Part shown: in pieces, positions 15,748 through 23,456 of the stretch
Layout: every line of letters starts with the position of its first letter
Numbering within the stretch: the first letter of the stretch is position 1
Origin: Gammaproteobacteria bacterium UBA2168
GTDB lineage: Bacteria > Pseudomonadota > Gammaproteobacteria > Pseudomonadales > Azotimanducaceae
NCBI GenBank assembly: GCA_002327525.1
Contig: DCWG01000133.1
Span: 1 to 23,456, forward strand
Direction of reading: 5' to 3'
Length of the DNA: 23,456 nt
Notes under the pieces: model-generated
The model's input: only the letters and a program-made list of their open reading frames with translations
What the model was told of the DNA's origin: nothing
Databases searched by the model: none
Translations under genes and position numbers: made by a program

Positions 15748-16404
15748 ATGAACACTAGGGCCCTCACCGAACGACAGATCAAACGCCGCCAGCGCATTCT
15801 TCAGACCGCCCGCGATCAACTCTCTGATAGCGGTTATGAGGGACTCAACATGCGTGACCTGGCTGCTGTCGCCGATGTGTCTCCCACCACTTTATACAAT
15901 CTGTTTGGTAACAAGGACATTCTGGTCTTATCCGCCCTACGCGATATGCTCGACCCCCTTTGGGATCAGACGAACGCCAGTGGTGAACGTGGACTCGCAA
16001 GAATCGTTCACCACGCGAGTGTGTTCGGTCAGCAAATCATCGATGCGCCTCGTTACGCGGAGGCTATGGCGCTCATGATGTTCAATGCCACCCCGGAAGA
16101 TCCGATCACACAACTACTGGTGAGAGACAACCTGCAGAACAATCTGCACGTCATCGAGGAAATGCAGGCGTTGCGTGAGCTGCGCCATGACATCGATGTA
16201 GAGCTCATCGCCCGCAACCTCACGACCTGTGGCTGGTCCGTAATATTGCTTTGGATGAAGCGCATCATCCCCCTCTCGGAATTCAAGAAAGAGTACGTAC
16301 GAGCATCCATTGCCGTACTGGCGCCTGCCATGACACCCCAGGCGCTGAAGCAATACCGCAGCCTGCTGTGGCCCGACCTCGACGGTGCCGCGGGCTGCGG
16401 TTGA
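15748..16404 (+). CDS. TetR-family transcriptional regulator
   Basis: The protein has 218 residues from ATG 15748 (MNTRALTERQIKRRQRIL), the usual TetR length and start. Upstream in-frame ATG/GTG codons would add a non-conserved extension. The DNA-binding domain is residues 9 to about 60: ILQTARDQLSDSGYEGLNMR, then the helix-turn-helix DLAAVADVSPTTLYNLFGNK. The ligand-binding, dimerising C-terminal part begins near residue 75 and is all helical, with a hydrophobic ending region (CGWSVILLWMKRII). Family members usually repress until a ligand, often an acyl-CoA or lipid, releases them. It is the only regulator in the window, so it is the likely reader of the six near-palindromes; no copy of that motif is seen at its own promoter. 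No clear ribosome binding site precedes the ATG. Confidence 0.88.
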   Translation: MNTRALTERQIKRRQRILQTARDQLSDSGYEGLNMRDLAAVADVSPTTLYNLFGNKDILVLSALRDMLDPLWDQTNASGERGLARIVHHASVFGQQIIDAPRYAEAMALMMFNATPEDPITQLLVRDNLQNNLHVIEEMQALRELRHDIDVELIARNLTTCGWSVILLWMKRIIPLSEFKKEYVRASIAVLAPAMTPQALKQYRSLLWPDLDGAAGCG

Positions 16405-17263
16405 TTGGGCCGGCTTGATAGCACATTGATTCAGCGCTCACCATCCCTGGATCGACGCCCTATTCCGCGACTCAAAGTGATGCAACCACGGCGCTTCCGA
16501 CATGATGTGGCGCGTCACATAAGCATCCCAGCGTGTCGAACGAGCTACAACCCCGGAATGAGTTGCCCGTTAGTTACTGATTGTGCTTGTCGCCCACAGC
16601 CGGAATCCGCCTCCCGGAAGGTGACTCCGCCGACGCCCGGGGCCCCGTAGACACGAGTGTACCGATCCTGGAATCGCCCCAGGGCCTGCGGTGACCGGCA
16701 TCTTCACCCGGCCACAGTATGTTTTCTTACGCCTACCGCAACCGAACACAATTTACACAGTCGCATAACGTGTTCCCTGTTGTGCTCCCTCCCCAGGCAA
16801 TCTCAGCACAGCAGCACCGCTGTCCATTGGGTCGTGCCGAACTCAATGATGAGCTCGCCGGGTGACGCCCAACCTCTGCGGACCGGCATTTATCCTTGCA
16901 TTTCTTGTAACACGTTCCATAATAACCTGACCAGGCAGCGAAGGGATCGCATGAGGACATCGCCATCCGGGTGGGAGGTTAGAACGTCGACCGGGAAGCG
17001 ATCCGGCGACGCTCTGCTACCGGGCGCAGAAACGCGATGGTGCGATAGCCGTGCTTGCGAAGGGCCGGGTGTGCTTAGCCCCGGGTCCGGAATCGGGCGA
17101 CGGCAAGCCTGGAAGATGGTGTGTGGTGGGTGGTGATCGCCGGTCCTATGGATGCCGTGCCGGGCGAGCGGATCGGCGTGGCGGTGAGGAACGGCTCGAG
17201 CGAGGAGTGCGGCGGGCTGGCGGCGGTGCGTGACGGTGTGGAATTACAACGCGAGGAGGCGGC
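16405..17263. other. 859-bp region without a recognised gene
   Basis: Several open frames cross this stretch on both strands, but none shows a domain, a good start signal or protein-like composition. It contains the sixth operator-like site (16906-16919). If transcription of the Mo operon begins near that site, the mRNA would have a leader of roughly 300 bases. The last part (about 16970-17260) is GC-rich, with no obvious riboswitch or terminator fold by eye. Confidence 0.55.
16906..16919. promoter_or_regulatory. Operator-like near-palindrome, copy 6
   Basis: TGTAACACGTTCCA is one of the closest matches to the shared motif. It lies 344 bp upstream of the ATG of the Mo-enzyme Fe-S subunit, with no gene in between. 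This links that operon to the CoA-thioester genes. Confidence 0.6.
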
Positions 17264-18295
17264 ATGAGCGATTCGGCGTCCAACGGGCAGATCGCCTGGG
17301 TCATCGATCTCAACAAGTGTATTGGCTGTCAGACGTGCTCCGTGGCCTGCAAGGTGCTGTGGACGCGGGAAGACAGCGAGAAGACGCAGTGGTGGTGTTC
17401 GGTCAACACATTACCGGGCCGTGGCTATCCCAGGGACTGGGAATCCATGGGCGGTGGCTACAATAACGGCGAACTGGTGCTCGGCACCCGGCCTGCAGAC
17501 GCCGATTTCGGCGGTGGCTTCGAGTACAACCATGAGGCCGTGTTCTACGGTGGTTCTGGAGGGGAGGCGCACCTGGAGCCCCAGGCGCCGCGCGATGGAC
17601 GCTGGACCATGAACTGGGACGAGGACGAGGGTGCCGGAGACTGGCCGAACGCCTACTACTTTTACATGCCCCGGCTGTGTAATCACTGCAGTCGGCCAGC
17701 CTGTGCGGAAGCCTGCCCGTCGGGTGCGCTGAAGAAGAACGAGGATGGTCTGGTGCTTCGCGACGAGAGCGTGTGCGCGGGAAACGGTACCTGTATGGAG
17801 GCCTGCCCGTACAAGAAGATCCACTTCAACCACGAGCGCAACATTGGGCAACATTGCATCGGCTGCTATCCGCGCATCGAGGCGGGTGTCGCACCAGCGT
17901 GTGTGCGGCAATGTCCGGGTCGGGCGATGTTCATCGGCCGCCTGGGTGAGGAAGGCAGCGCGGTGAACCGCCTGGTGCATGAGTGGGGCATCGCGTTGCC
18001 GCTGCACCCGGAGTACGGCACGCATCCGAACGTGTACTACGTACCGCCGCTGTCGCCGCCCCCGCTGAACGAGGATGGTTCCGTCAACGCGGGCGGAGAG
18101 CGCATCCCGAGCGACTATCTGGAGACGCTGTTCGGCGAAGACGTGCACGGTGCGCTGGACAAGCTGAAAACGGAAATGGAAACGGTCAGAGGCGGCGGTT
18201 CGTCGGAGATGTTGAAAACGCTGATCGCCTACAAGTGGCAGGAGTTGTTAGGTCCTTTCGCGCAAGACCCTGCCCGGATCATAGCTACAGGATGA
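17264..18295 (+). CDS. Four-cluster Fe-S subunit of a class II Mo oxidoreductase
   Basis: The protein has 343 residues from ATG 17264, with GAGGAGG upstream. It is the electron-transfer beta subunit of the EbdB/DdhB/NarH type. Cys groups are CIGCQTCSVAC (19, 22, 25, 29), CNHCSRPACAEAC (139, 142, 147, 151), CAGNGTCMEACPYKKIHFN (171, 177, 181) and CIGCYPRIEAGVAPACVRQC (198, 201, 213, 217). This predicts three [4Fe-4S] clusters and one [3Fe-4S] cluster; in the third group NarH has Trp where this protein has Asn174. An insert of about 100 residues rich in Gly and aromatic residues separates groups one and two, as usual in the family. It would pass electrons between the Mo subunit and the membrane partners. 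Its stop overlaps the Mo subunit start by 4 bp. Confidence 0.92.
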   Translation: MSDSASNGQIAWVIDLNKCIGCQTCSVACKVLWTREDSEKTQWWCSVNTLPGRGYPRDWESMGGGYNNGELVLGTRPADADFGGGFEYNHEAVFYGGSGGEAHLEPQAPRDGRWTMNWDEDEGAGDWPNAYYFYMPRLCNHCSRPACAEACPSGALKKNEDGLVLRDESVCAGNGTCMEACPYKKIHFNHERNIGQHCIGCYPRIEAGVAPACVRQCPGRAMFIGRLGEEGSAVNRLVHEWGIALPLHPEYGTHPNVYYVPPLSPPPLNEDGSVNAGGERIPSDYLETLFGEDVHGALDKLKTEMETVRGGGSSEMLKTLIAYKWQELLGPFAQDPARIIATG

Positions 18296-21057
18296 CAAAA
18301 GTGACCAACAAAGCACAGGATTACCGAGACCGATGGTCGTGGGCGCGGGTGACGTTTGGCACACATTGCCTGAACTGTCTTGCTACCTGTCCGTACCGAG
18401 TTTACTCATCGGGTGATGAAGTGTTGTTCGAGGAGCCTGCGGGGCTGTTTGAACAGCCCAACCCCAACATCCCGGACATGAACCCGATGGCATGTCAGAA
18501 GGGCAGCGCGTGGAGTCAGCAGCTGGACGGTCCGGACCGCCTGACGGTGCCGCTGCGCCGGGCGGGTGAGCGCGGAGAGGGCAGTTGGGAGGAGATCAGC
18601 TGGGAAGAGGCGATGGAGGAGATTGCCGAGGCTGTGGTGGAAGCCATTGACATGGAAGGTCCGGAGTCGGTGGTGTTTGAGGAGACGGTGGAAGGCGGGT
18701 TGCTGACGCAGGCGGCGTATCTGAGGTTTGCGAGCCAGATTGGCGCGGTGACGCTGGATGCCAACGGGCTGATCAACGATTTTCCGTCGGGTCATCACAT
18801 CACGTTTGGTAAGTTCTCCTGTGCCAGCAGCCAGGACGATACGTTCAACTCGGAAGTGATCCTGATCTGGCATTCCAACCCGGTGTACACGGCGATACCA
18901 TATGCGCACTTCATTACCGAAGCGCGTTACAACGGCTCGCGCGTGGTCACCATTGCGCCGGACTACAGCGCCTCGGCGGTCGTCTCGGACGAGTACGTGC
19001 CGATCAAGGCGGGCACGGATGCGGCATTTGCGCTGGCCATGTGCCAGGTGATGGTGAGCGAGGGGTTGGTGAACGAGGCGTTTGTGAAGTCGCAGACCGA
19101 CCTGCCGCTGCTGGTGAACACCGACACACGGCGCTTCGTGCGTGGCAGCGATATCGATGAGACCTCGCCGGAGGATCAGTTTTACTGGTGGGATGCGACA
19201 CAGGGCGGGATGGCGCCCGCGCCGCGGGGTTCGCTGCTGCTTGGTGACGCCGATCCGGCACTGACCGGCACCTTCGAGCTCATTGGGCGCGATGGCGAGA
19301 AGATTACGGCCACCACGGTCTATGAGCTGATGCTCGCGCGTCTGGCGGACTACACGCCGGAGCTTGCCAGCGAGATTTGTGGCGTGAACCCGGACACGAT
19401 CCGTGCGCTGGCGCGCCAGATTGCGAGTAAGCGGACCAAGATCATGGAAGGCTTCAACACGGCCAAGTATTACCACGGCGATCTGATGGAGCGCGCCATG
19501 TGTCTGGTGCTGGCACTGTCGGGCAACTGGGGTCGCGAGGGTACCGGTATCCAGGGTCTGGCGCTGGCTGGTATGGACGGCTATACGCTGTGGGGCATGA
19601 AGCAGAAGCGGGGTGTTGCCGAGGCGATTCGCGTCATGGATGGCGTGGACGATGCGATGGAGCAGCTGCGCAAGCAGAACCCGGACAGCACGGACGAGAT
19701 GATCGGTTACGACCTGCTGTTGCGCGGTCTGGTGGCCGGAACCGCATCCCCGCCCGCGTTCTTTCACTACTACCACTGCGGCTACGACGAGACCTGGAAC
19801 AACAAGGACTGGTCGGATCCGGAGATGAAGCGAAGCTTCGAGGAGTATCTGCAGGACTCGATACGGCGCGGCTGGTGGGGTGGTCTGGTGAAGCCGGGTC
19901 CCGGTACCGAGCCGACCGTATTTTTCAGTGTGGCCACCAACCCGGTGCGGCGGCAGCGCGGCGGCGGTGCGGGTCTGCTCGAGAGTCTGTGGCCGAAGCT
20001 GGAGAAGATCGTGGTAGTGGAGAACCGCATGAGTGCAACGGCCCTGCAGGCCGACATCGTGCTGCCGGCCGCCATGCAGTACGAACGCCCCAACCTGCAG
20101 TACGCCATCACGCACAGCTTCAGCATTGGTTTTTCCGAAGCCGCGGTACCGCCGAAGGGCGATGCCAAGACCGAGTGGGAGATCTTCCACATGCTCTCTA
20201 AAGCGGTGGAGGAGAAGGCCGAGGAGATGGGCTGCGAGGAGTATCAGGATGCCCGCAAGCAGCCCCGTACACTGGAGGGGCTCGGCGAGCGCTTTACCAG
20301 CGCCGGGGTCTATGTGGACGAGGAGGACATCCTCGATGAGTGGCTGCAGGACAGCGTGGAGGCGGGCACGCTGCCGCGCGGGGCGAGTCTTGCGACGCTG
20401 CGCGAGAAGGGCACGCTGCGCTTCAACGGTCTCGGCATGTTCGCACCGGGGCTGTCTCTGGCCACCGACATACGTGATGATCAGCCGGTAACCGCCTACA
20501 CCTGGCACGTGGAGAAGGGGGTACCCTTTCCGACCCTGACCCGAAGAGCGCAGTTTCTGATCGATCATCCGTGGTTCGCGGAAGCCGACGAGGACCTGGT
20601 AAAGCACAAGAACCCGCCCATGATGGGCGGTGATTATCCGCTGCTGCTCACCAGCGGCCACTCGCGCTGGTCGATCCACGCCAGTTCCATGGGCAACCGG
20701 GTGCTTGCCGAGACGCACCGTGCCGAGCCGCTGGCCACCATTTCGAAGATCGATGCCGCCGCGCGCGGTATCGAGGATGGCGATCTGGTGGAGATGAAGA
20801 ACGACCGAGGCAGTGCGCGTATTCGTGCCCGGGTCTCGGGGCGCATCCATCCCGGGCAGGTAGTGGTCTACAACGGTTGGGAACCGCACATGTTCGAGAA
20901 CTGGCAGGGCCCCAACGACGTGGAGCCGGGTATGGTGAAGTGGCTGCACCTGGTGAGCCGCTACGGGCATCTTCGTTACATGCCCTTCGGCTGGCAACCG
21001 GTGCCGGCGGACCGGGCGGTATTCATTGACGTTAAGAAGGTAGGAACGGACGCATGA
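18292..21057 (+). CDS. Class II molybdopterin oxidoreductase, catalytic alpha subunit
   Basis: The protein has 921 residues from ATG 18292 (MTKVTNKAQDYRDRWSWARV), coupled to the Fe-S gene by a 4-bp overlap; a longer upstream frame only shadows that gene. His25, Cys29, Cys33 and Cys68 (H-x3-C-x3-C...C) form the FS0 cluster site with the His ligand typical of class II. Asp163 in LINDFPSGHHITFG is the expected Mo ligand. Bis-MGD-binding segments include FNTAKYYHGDLMERA, LSGNWGREGTG, ENRMSATALQADIVLPAA and, near the C-terminus, LTSGHSRWSIHAS. The closest type appears to be ethylbenzene dehydrogenase / steroid C25 dehydrogenase / nitrate reductase, which hydroxylate hydrocarbons with water or reduce oxyanions. 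Unlike EbdA it has no twin-arginine signal, so the catalytic side is probably cytoplasmic. The substrate is unknown. Confidence 0.92.
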   Translation: MTKVTNKAQDYRDRWSWARVTFGTHCLNCLATCPYRVYSSGDEVLFEEPAGLFEQPNPNIPDMNPMACQKGSAWSQQLDGPDRLTVPLRRAGERGEGSWEEISWEEAMEEIAEAVVEAIDMEGPESVVFEETVEGGLLTQAAYLRFASQIGAVTLDANGLINDFPSGHHITFGKFSCASSQDDTFNSEVILIWHSNPVYTAIPYAHFITEARYNGSRVVTIAPDYSASAVVSDEYVPIKAGTDAAFALAMCQVMVSEGLVNEAFVKSQTDLPLLVNTDTRRFVRGSDIDETSPEDQFYWWDATQGGMAPAPRGSLLLGDADPALTGTFELIGRDGEKITATTVYELMLARLADYTPELASEICGVNPDTIRALARQIASKRTKIMEGFNTAKYYHGDLMERAMCLVLALSGNWGREGTGIQGLALAGMDGYTLWGMKQKRGVAEAIRVMDGVDDAMEQLRKQNPDSTDEMIGYDLLLRGLVAGTASPPAFFHYYHCGYDETWNNKDWSDPEMKRSFEEYLQDSIRRGWWGGLVKPGPGTEPTVFFSVATNPVRRQRGGGAGLLESLWPKLEKIVVVENRMSATALQADIVLPAAMQYERPNLQYAITHSFSIGFSEAAVPPKGDAKTEWEIFHMLSKAVEEKAEEMGCEEYQDARKQPRTLEGLGERFTSAGVYVDEEDILDEWLQDSVEAGTLPRGASLATLREKGTLRFNGLGMFAPGLSLATDIRDDQPVTAYTWHVEKGVPFPTLTRRAQFLIDHPWFAEADEDLVKHKNPPMMGGDYPLLLTSGHSRWSIHASSMGNRVLAETHRAEPLATISKIDAAARGIEDGDLVEMKNDRGSARIRARVSGRIHPGQVVVYNGWEPHMFENWQGPNDVEPGMVKWLHLVSRYGHLRYMPFGWQPVPADRAVFIDVKKVGTDA

Positions 21058-22466
21058 GCGAGACAGTGGACATCACCGCGCAAGAACAGGCAGCACTCGC
21101 ACGGGCGTTCGAGGCGACACCATCGGTGTTCAAGCTGCTGTCGACCCTGCGCACGCGGCGCATGGGGTTCGGTTATCAGAGCGAGTCGGGTGAACCGGAG
21201 GTGTTCTCGTGGTCGAGTGGCGGAGACGCGGTGCAGAAGAAAGGGCCGCTGGCGTTTCAGTCGACGCAAGCGCCGGTGCCGCTGACGGAAGTGGAAGAAG
21301 CCATCATCGCCTGGGCCGGCCTCGGTCCCAACGGCATCGTCACCGCCGACATCCCGGTGGCGGGCGATCTCGCCAGCCTCATGAGCTGGGCGGGACGCAC
21401 GGCTCCCGGATCCAGCAACGACCACTCGGTGGATCTGCTGATCATCAACGATGATGGCGTGCACCTGTACCGGCCGGGCACCGAGAGAGCCAAGCCGGTG
21501 GAGATCGAAGGCCCCGACGACTACTGGAAGGTACTCGACTGGTACCGCCGCGGGCGCAGCACCATCATGGACCACCGTCCCAACGTCGACTGGAGTGTAG
21601 CCCCCCCGGGCACGCACAACGTGCGTCCCATGGGCGCGTTGCAGTACAACCTCAACCGTCCCGGGTCGACCTGGTTCTTGCCGGTGGGCGATCTCGGCCG
21701 TGAGTGGGTGAACCTGCTGCTGTCCTCCTATCACTTCTCGGGCTTCTATCTGGAAGATCCGCGCGGCAACAAGCCGGCCGGGTGCGATCAGTGGATCCGG
21801 CCCGGTTTCCTGGAGGTCGGCTTTCCGCTGCCGGTATTTGACGAGTTGGTGCTGATGTTGCACTCCAGCCAGGCGGCGGCGGTGGTGCAGAACATGCGCT
21901 TGGCCTGTGAGGCCCTCGGGCTTGGTGGCTGGACCATGGGCAACTACTCCGACGATATGGTGCTCGGCGGCTATCCGGAGGTGGCCAGCGGGCTCGGCTT
22001 CACGTTCATGGAGCGGCTGCCGGACGACAACCCTTCGCGTACGGCGACCTGTTTGGGACTTGAAGGCATATTCGAGGCGGTATGCGTGCCGTCGCCCTGG
22101 CTGCCGGATGCCCAGTCGGCCATTGCACGCGTCATGCAGGGCCGCTACGGCGATCACGGCACGCTGTCACGCACCGATAACTGGGGCGAGGGCAGCGGCG
22201 GTCCCTACCAAGAGGACACGCTAAAGCACATTCTCGAGCATCCGAAGGTACACATGCCGGACTGGGTGATCGATGCCGCCAAGGACACCATCGACTACAT
22301 CGTGGGTGAGTACGGTATCGCACCGGCGTACATTTCTCCCGTGCGCGCCAAGTTCTCCATGCAGGCGCATCACGTGGATATCGATTATTACCAGCAGTTT
22401 CACGAGGGCGCGTTCCCGCTGACCGATCAGATCCATTCGCACTTCGACAACTGGCATAAGGGGTAG
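21054..22466 (+). CDS. Nitroreductase-fold-like protein in the Mo operon
   Basis: The protein has 470 residues; its ATG overlaps the alpha-subunit stop by 4 bp, so it is co-translated. It begins MSETVDITAQEQAALARAFE. Weak nitroreductase/SagB-like marks are LRTRRMGFGY near residue 33, PLTEVEEAIIAWAGLGPNG, the segment LLIINDDGVHLYRPG, and ACEALGLGGWTMGNY, the region that in that fold lines FMN. It is much longer than a plain nitroreductase (about 200 residues), with a C-terminal part rich in His and aromatic residues (HILEHPKVHMPDWV, QAHHVDIDYYQQFHEG). No signal peptide or membrane segment is seen. It is not a TorD-type chaperone. It could be a flavin subunit passing electrons to or from the Mo/Fe-S pair, or a structural relative without flavin. 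The function is not known. Confidence 0.6.
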   Translation: MSETVDITAQEQAALARAFEATPSVFKLLSTLRTRRMGFGYQSESGEPEVFSWSSGGDAVQKKGPLAFQSTQAPVPLTEVEEAIIAWAGLGPNGIVTADIPVAGDLASLMSWAGRTAPGSSNDHSVDLLIINDDGVHLYRPGTERAKPVEIEGPDDYWKVLDWYRRGRSTIMDHRPNVDWSVAPPGTHNVRPMGALQYNLNRPGSTWFLPVGDLGREWVNLLLSSYHFSGFYLEDPRGNKPAGCDQWIRPGFLEVGFPLPVFDELVLMLHSSQAAAVVQNMRLACEALGLGGWTMGNYSDDMVLGGYPEVASGLGFTFMERLPDDNPSRTATCLGLEGIFEAVCVPSPWLPDAQSAIARVMQGRYGDHGTLSRTDNWGEGSGGPYQEDTLKHILEHPKVHMPDWVIDAAKDTIDYIVGEYGIAPAYISPVRAKFSMQAHHVDIDYYQQFHEGAFPLTDQIHSHFDNWHKG

Positions 22467-22469
22467 AGG

Positions 22470-23003
22470 ATGAAGTTCGCATTCCTGTTCAGCTCTTTCA
22501 TACATGATCTCGCCGTCGCCACCTACGTGGGCGGTGCAGTGGCCATGGAATTCATCTTAGGCCCCGCACAGCGCGCCATACCGCCAGCACAGGCGCAGGT
22601 AATGGGCGAGAAGACAGCTGAGCGTTTTCTGCTGCTGGTGTGGATCTCGCTGGTGCTGATTTTTCTGACCGGCGTATGGCGGTTGTATCTGAGGGGCTAC
22701 ATCGGCGGTGACGCCCTGTTCAATGCCCCACTCACACTCGAGTTCGCCTACGGCCGAACGGCCTTTGCACTGTTCCTGGTCTGGCTGATCCTGGTGATCA
22801 ACGGCGCACTCATCACCTTCGTGTTCAGACCCAGGCTCACCAGCCGCATGTCGGCCGGGGTGTCACAGACCCAGGCGCAGGGCTCGCGTGATTCCATGAT
22901 GGCGGCAGTGCAATGGATCGAGTGGCTCACCCGCATCGACCTGGTGCTGGCACTCCTGGCCGTGCTGCTCGGCGCATCGCTGATCTGGGGTGGGCTGTTC
23001 TGA
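22470..23003 (+). CDS. Small four-helix membrane protein, possible anchor of the Mo complex
   Basis: The protein has 177 residues from ATG 22470, 3 bp after the previous stop, with AAGGGGTAGAGG as ribosome binding site. Hydrophobic segments lie at about residues 5-30 (HDLAVATYVGGAVAMEFIL), 53-75 (LLLVWISLVLIFLTGVW), 93-117 (ALFLVWLILVINGALITFVF) and 150-175 (IDLVLALLAVLLGASLIWGG). His12 opens the first helix at the same place as His23 in the next protein, and YVGGA-x-x-ME is shared. The layout recalls CopD/DUF2269-like membrane proteins, but the family is uncertain. Given its place after the alpha, beta and flavin-like genes, it may be a quinone- or haem-binding anchor. That role is inferred. 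Confidence 0.6.
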   Translation: MKFAFLFSSFIHDLAVATYVGGAVAMEFILGPAQRAIPPAQAQVMGEKTAERFLLLVWISLVLIFLTGVWRLYLRGYIGGDALFNAPLTLEFAYGRTAFALFLVWLILVINGALITFVFRPRLTSRMSAGVSQTQAQGSRDSMMAAVQWIEWLTRIDLVLALLAVLLGASLIWGGLF

Positions 23004-23456
23004 TGCCGCACCTCGACGGCTGTCCGCTGTACGGCTTGCTGCTGTGCGACAGCCTGCTGTCGACGCTGCATGCGCTCGCCTGGTCGATCTACGTGGGCGG
23101 TGCCATCTGCATGGAACTGATATTGCGCCATGCGCAGCAGTTCATGAAGCCCTCGCAGACGGCCTATGTGTGCGAGTTCTCGGGCCACCGCTACCGCTGG
23201 TGGTCGTTTTACTGTCTGATCGTATTACTGATTAGCGGTGCGCTGCTGGCCGTTCGAGCCGAGGATGCATCGCCCTTCTATCTGGGCCTGGTCGCAGCCC
23301 TTGCCGGGCTCTGGGTGGTGCAGGTCGCGCTGCTGGCGATGCTCTCGTTCCGCGTGCACCCGCAGATGCACGCACGCTTATTACCCTCCATGTCGCGGGA
23401 CGAGATGCACCGCGAACGGCTGCGCGTGAAGGCCGCCATCGAGCGCATGGATCAGG
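23003..23456 (+). CDS. Second small membrane protein, related to the previous one; cut by window edge
   Basis: The ATG at 23003 overlaps the previous stop by one base (TGATG). 151 codons are visible and the frame is open at the right edge. Hydrophobic segments are at about residues 17-41 (STLHALAWSIYVGGAICMEL), 70-84 (WWSFYCLIVLLISGALLAV) and 91-112 (YLGLVAALAGLWVVQVALLA), followed by a basic, Met- and His-rich stretch (VHPQMHARLLPSMSRDEMHR). LHALAWSIYVGGAICMELIL aligns with IHDLAVATYVGGAVAMEFIL of the 22470-23003 product, so the two are paralogues and may form a membrane heterodimer. His23 is the matching His. No named family is assigned. Confidence 0.65.
   Translation, partial: MPHLDGCPLYGLLLCDSLLSTLHALAWSIYVGGAICMELILRHAQQFMKPSQTAYVCEFSGHRYRWWSFYCLIVLLISGALLAVRAEDASPFYLGLVAALAGLWVVQVALLAMLSFRVHPQMHARLLPSMSRDEMHRERLRVKAAIERMDQ

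Noticed and set aside
16765..16778. Possible seventh operator (CATAACGTGTTCCC)
   Set aside because: The half-sites are spaced differently from the other six and the palindrome is poor.
16657..17136. 159-codon plus-strand frame before the Mo operon
   Set aside because: Its composition is random-looking, it has no start signal, and the operator-like site lies inside it.
18406..20997. 863-codon open frame on the minus strand opposite the Mo subunit
   Set aside because: It is antisense to a clearly conserved molybdoenzyme; it is rich in His/Arg/Val/Leu as expected from the complement of a GC-biased gene, and shows no domain or start signal.
1..23456. CRISPR arrays, tRNA or rRNA genes, insertion sequences, attachment sites
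   Set aside because: No regularly spaced repeats, cloverleaf-like sequences, transposase motifs or long terminal inverted repeats were seen by eye.

Overview
The window is about 58-60% GC by eye and has tightly packed bacterial operons. Its content is CoA-thioester catabolism: six type III (CaiB/BaiF) CoA-transferase domains in four proteins, three double-hotdog MaoC-like dehydratases, an old-yellow-enzyme/2,4-dienoyl-CoA-reductase-type flavoprotein and a TetR-family regulator. Beside these lies an operon for a class II molybdenum oxidoreductase of the ethylbenzene dehydrogenase / steroid C25 dehydrogenase / nitrate reductase branch. Codon use and gene style suggest a proteobacterium, perhaps gammaproteobacterial; this is an inference only. 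No rRNA, tRNA, CRISPR, transposase or phage gene was seen.

Layout. 1-1002 (-): a MaoC-like dehydratase running off the left edge. 1003-2131: a gene-poor stretch with three copies of a 14-bp near-palindrome, a 46-residue Lys/Glu-rich small ORF, two hairpins and a possible decayed gene. 2132-4559 (-): two more MaoC-like paralogues. 4852-5466 (+): a degenerate short-chain dehydrogenase. 5516-12906 (-): a probable operon, in transcription order two small unknown ORFs, a CoA-transferase without the catalytic Asp, one with it, the flavoprotein, and a fused double CoA-transferase. 13078-15450 (+): a second fused double CoA-transferase, divergent from that operon. 15748-16404 (+): TetR regulator. 16405-17263: no recognised gene. 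17264-23456 (+): Fe-S subunit, Mo subunit, nitroreductase-like protein and two small related membrane proteins, the last cut by the right edge.

Two patterns tie the window together. First, the near-palindrome TGTAACAYGTWCCA occurs six times, each time between genes and in front of a transcription unit, including the Mo operon. It is probably the operator of one regulator, for which the TetR protein is the natural candidate. Second, the CoA-transferase domains form three pairs in the same order: a first domain lacking the catalytic Asp, then a second that has it. Two pairs are fused and one is two overlapping genes, which suggests three obligate pseudo-heterodimeric enzymes.

A coherent reading, inferred, is a regulated pathway that activates a hydrophobic acid (steroid-, terpenoid- or aromatic-like) to a CoA thioester by CoA transfer. 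Hydration/dehydration and ene-reduction would follow, with electrons exchanged through a membrane-associated Mo/Fe-S complex. The substrate cannot be read from the sequence.
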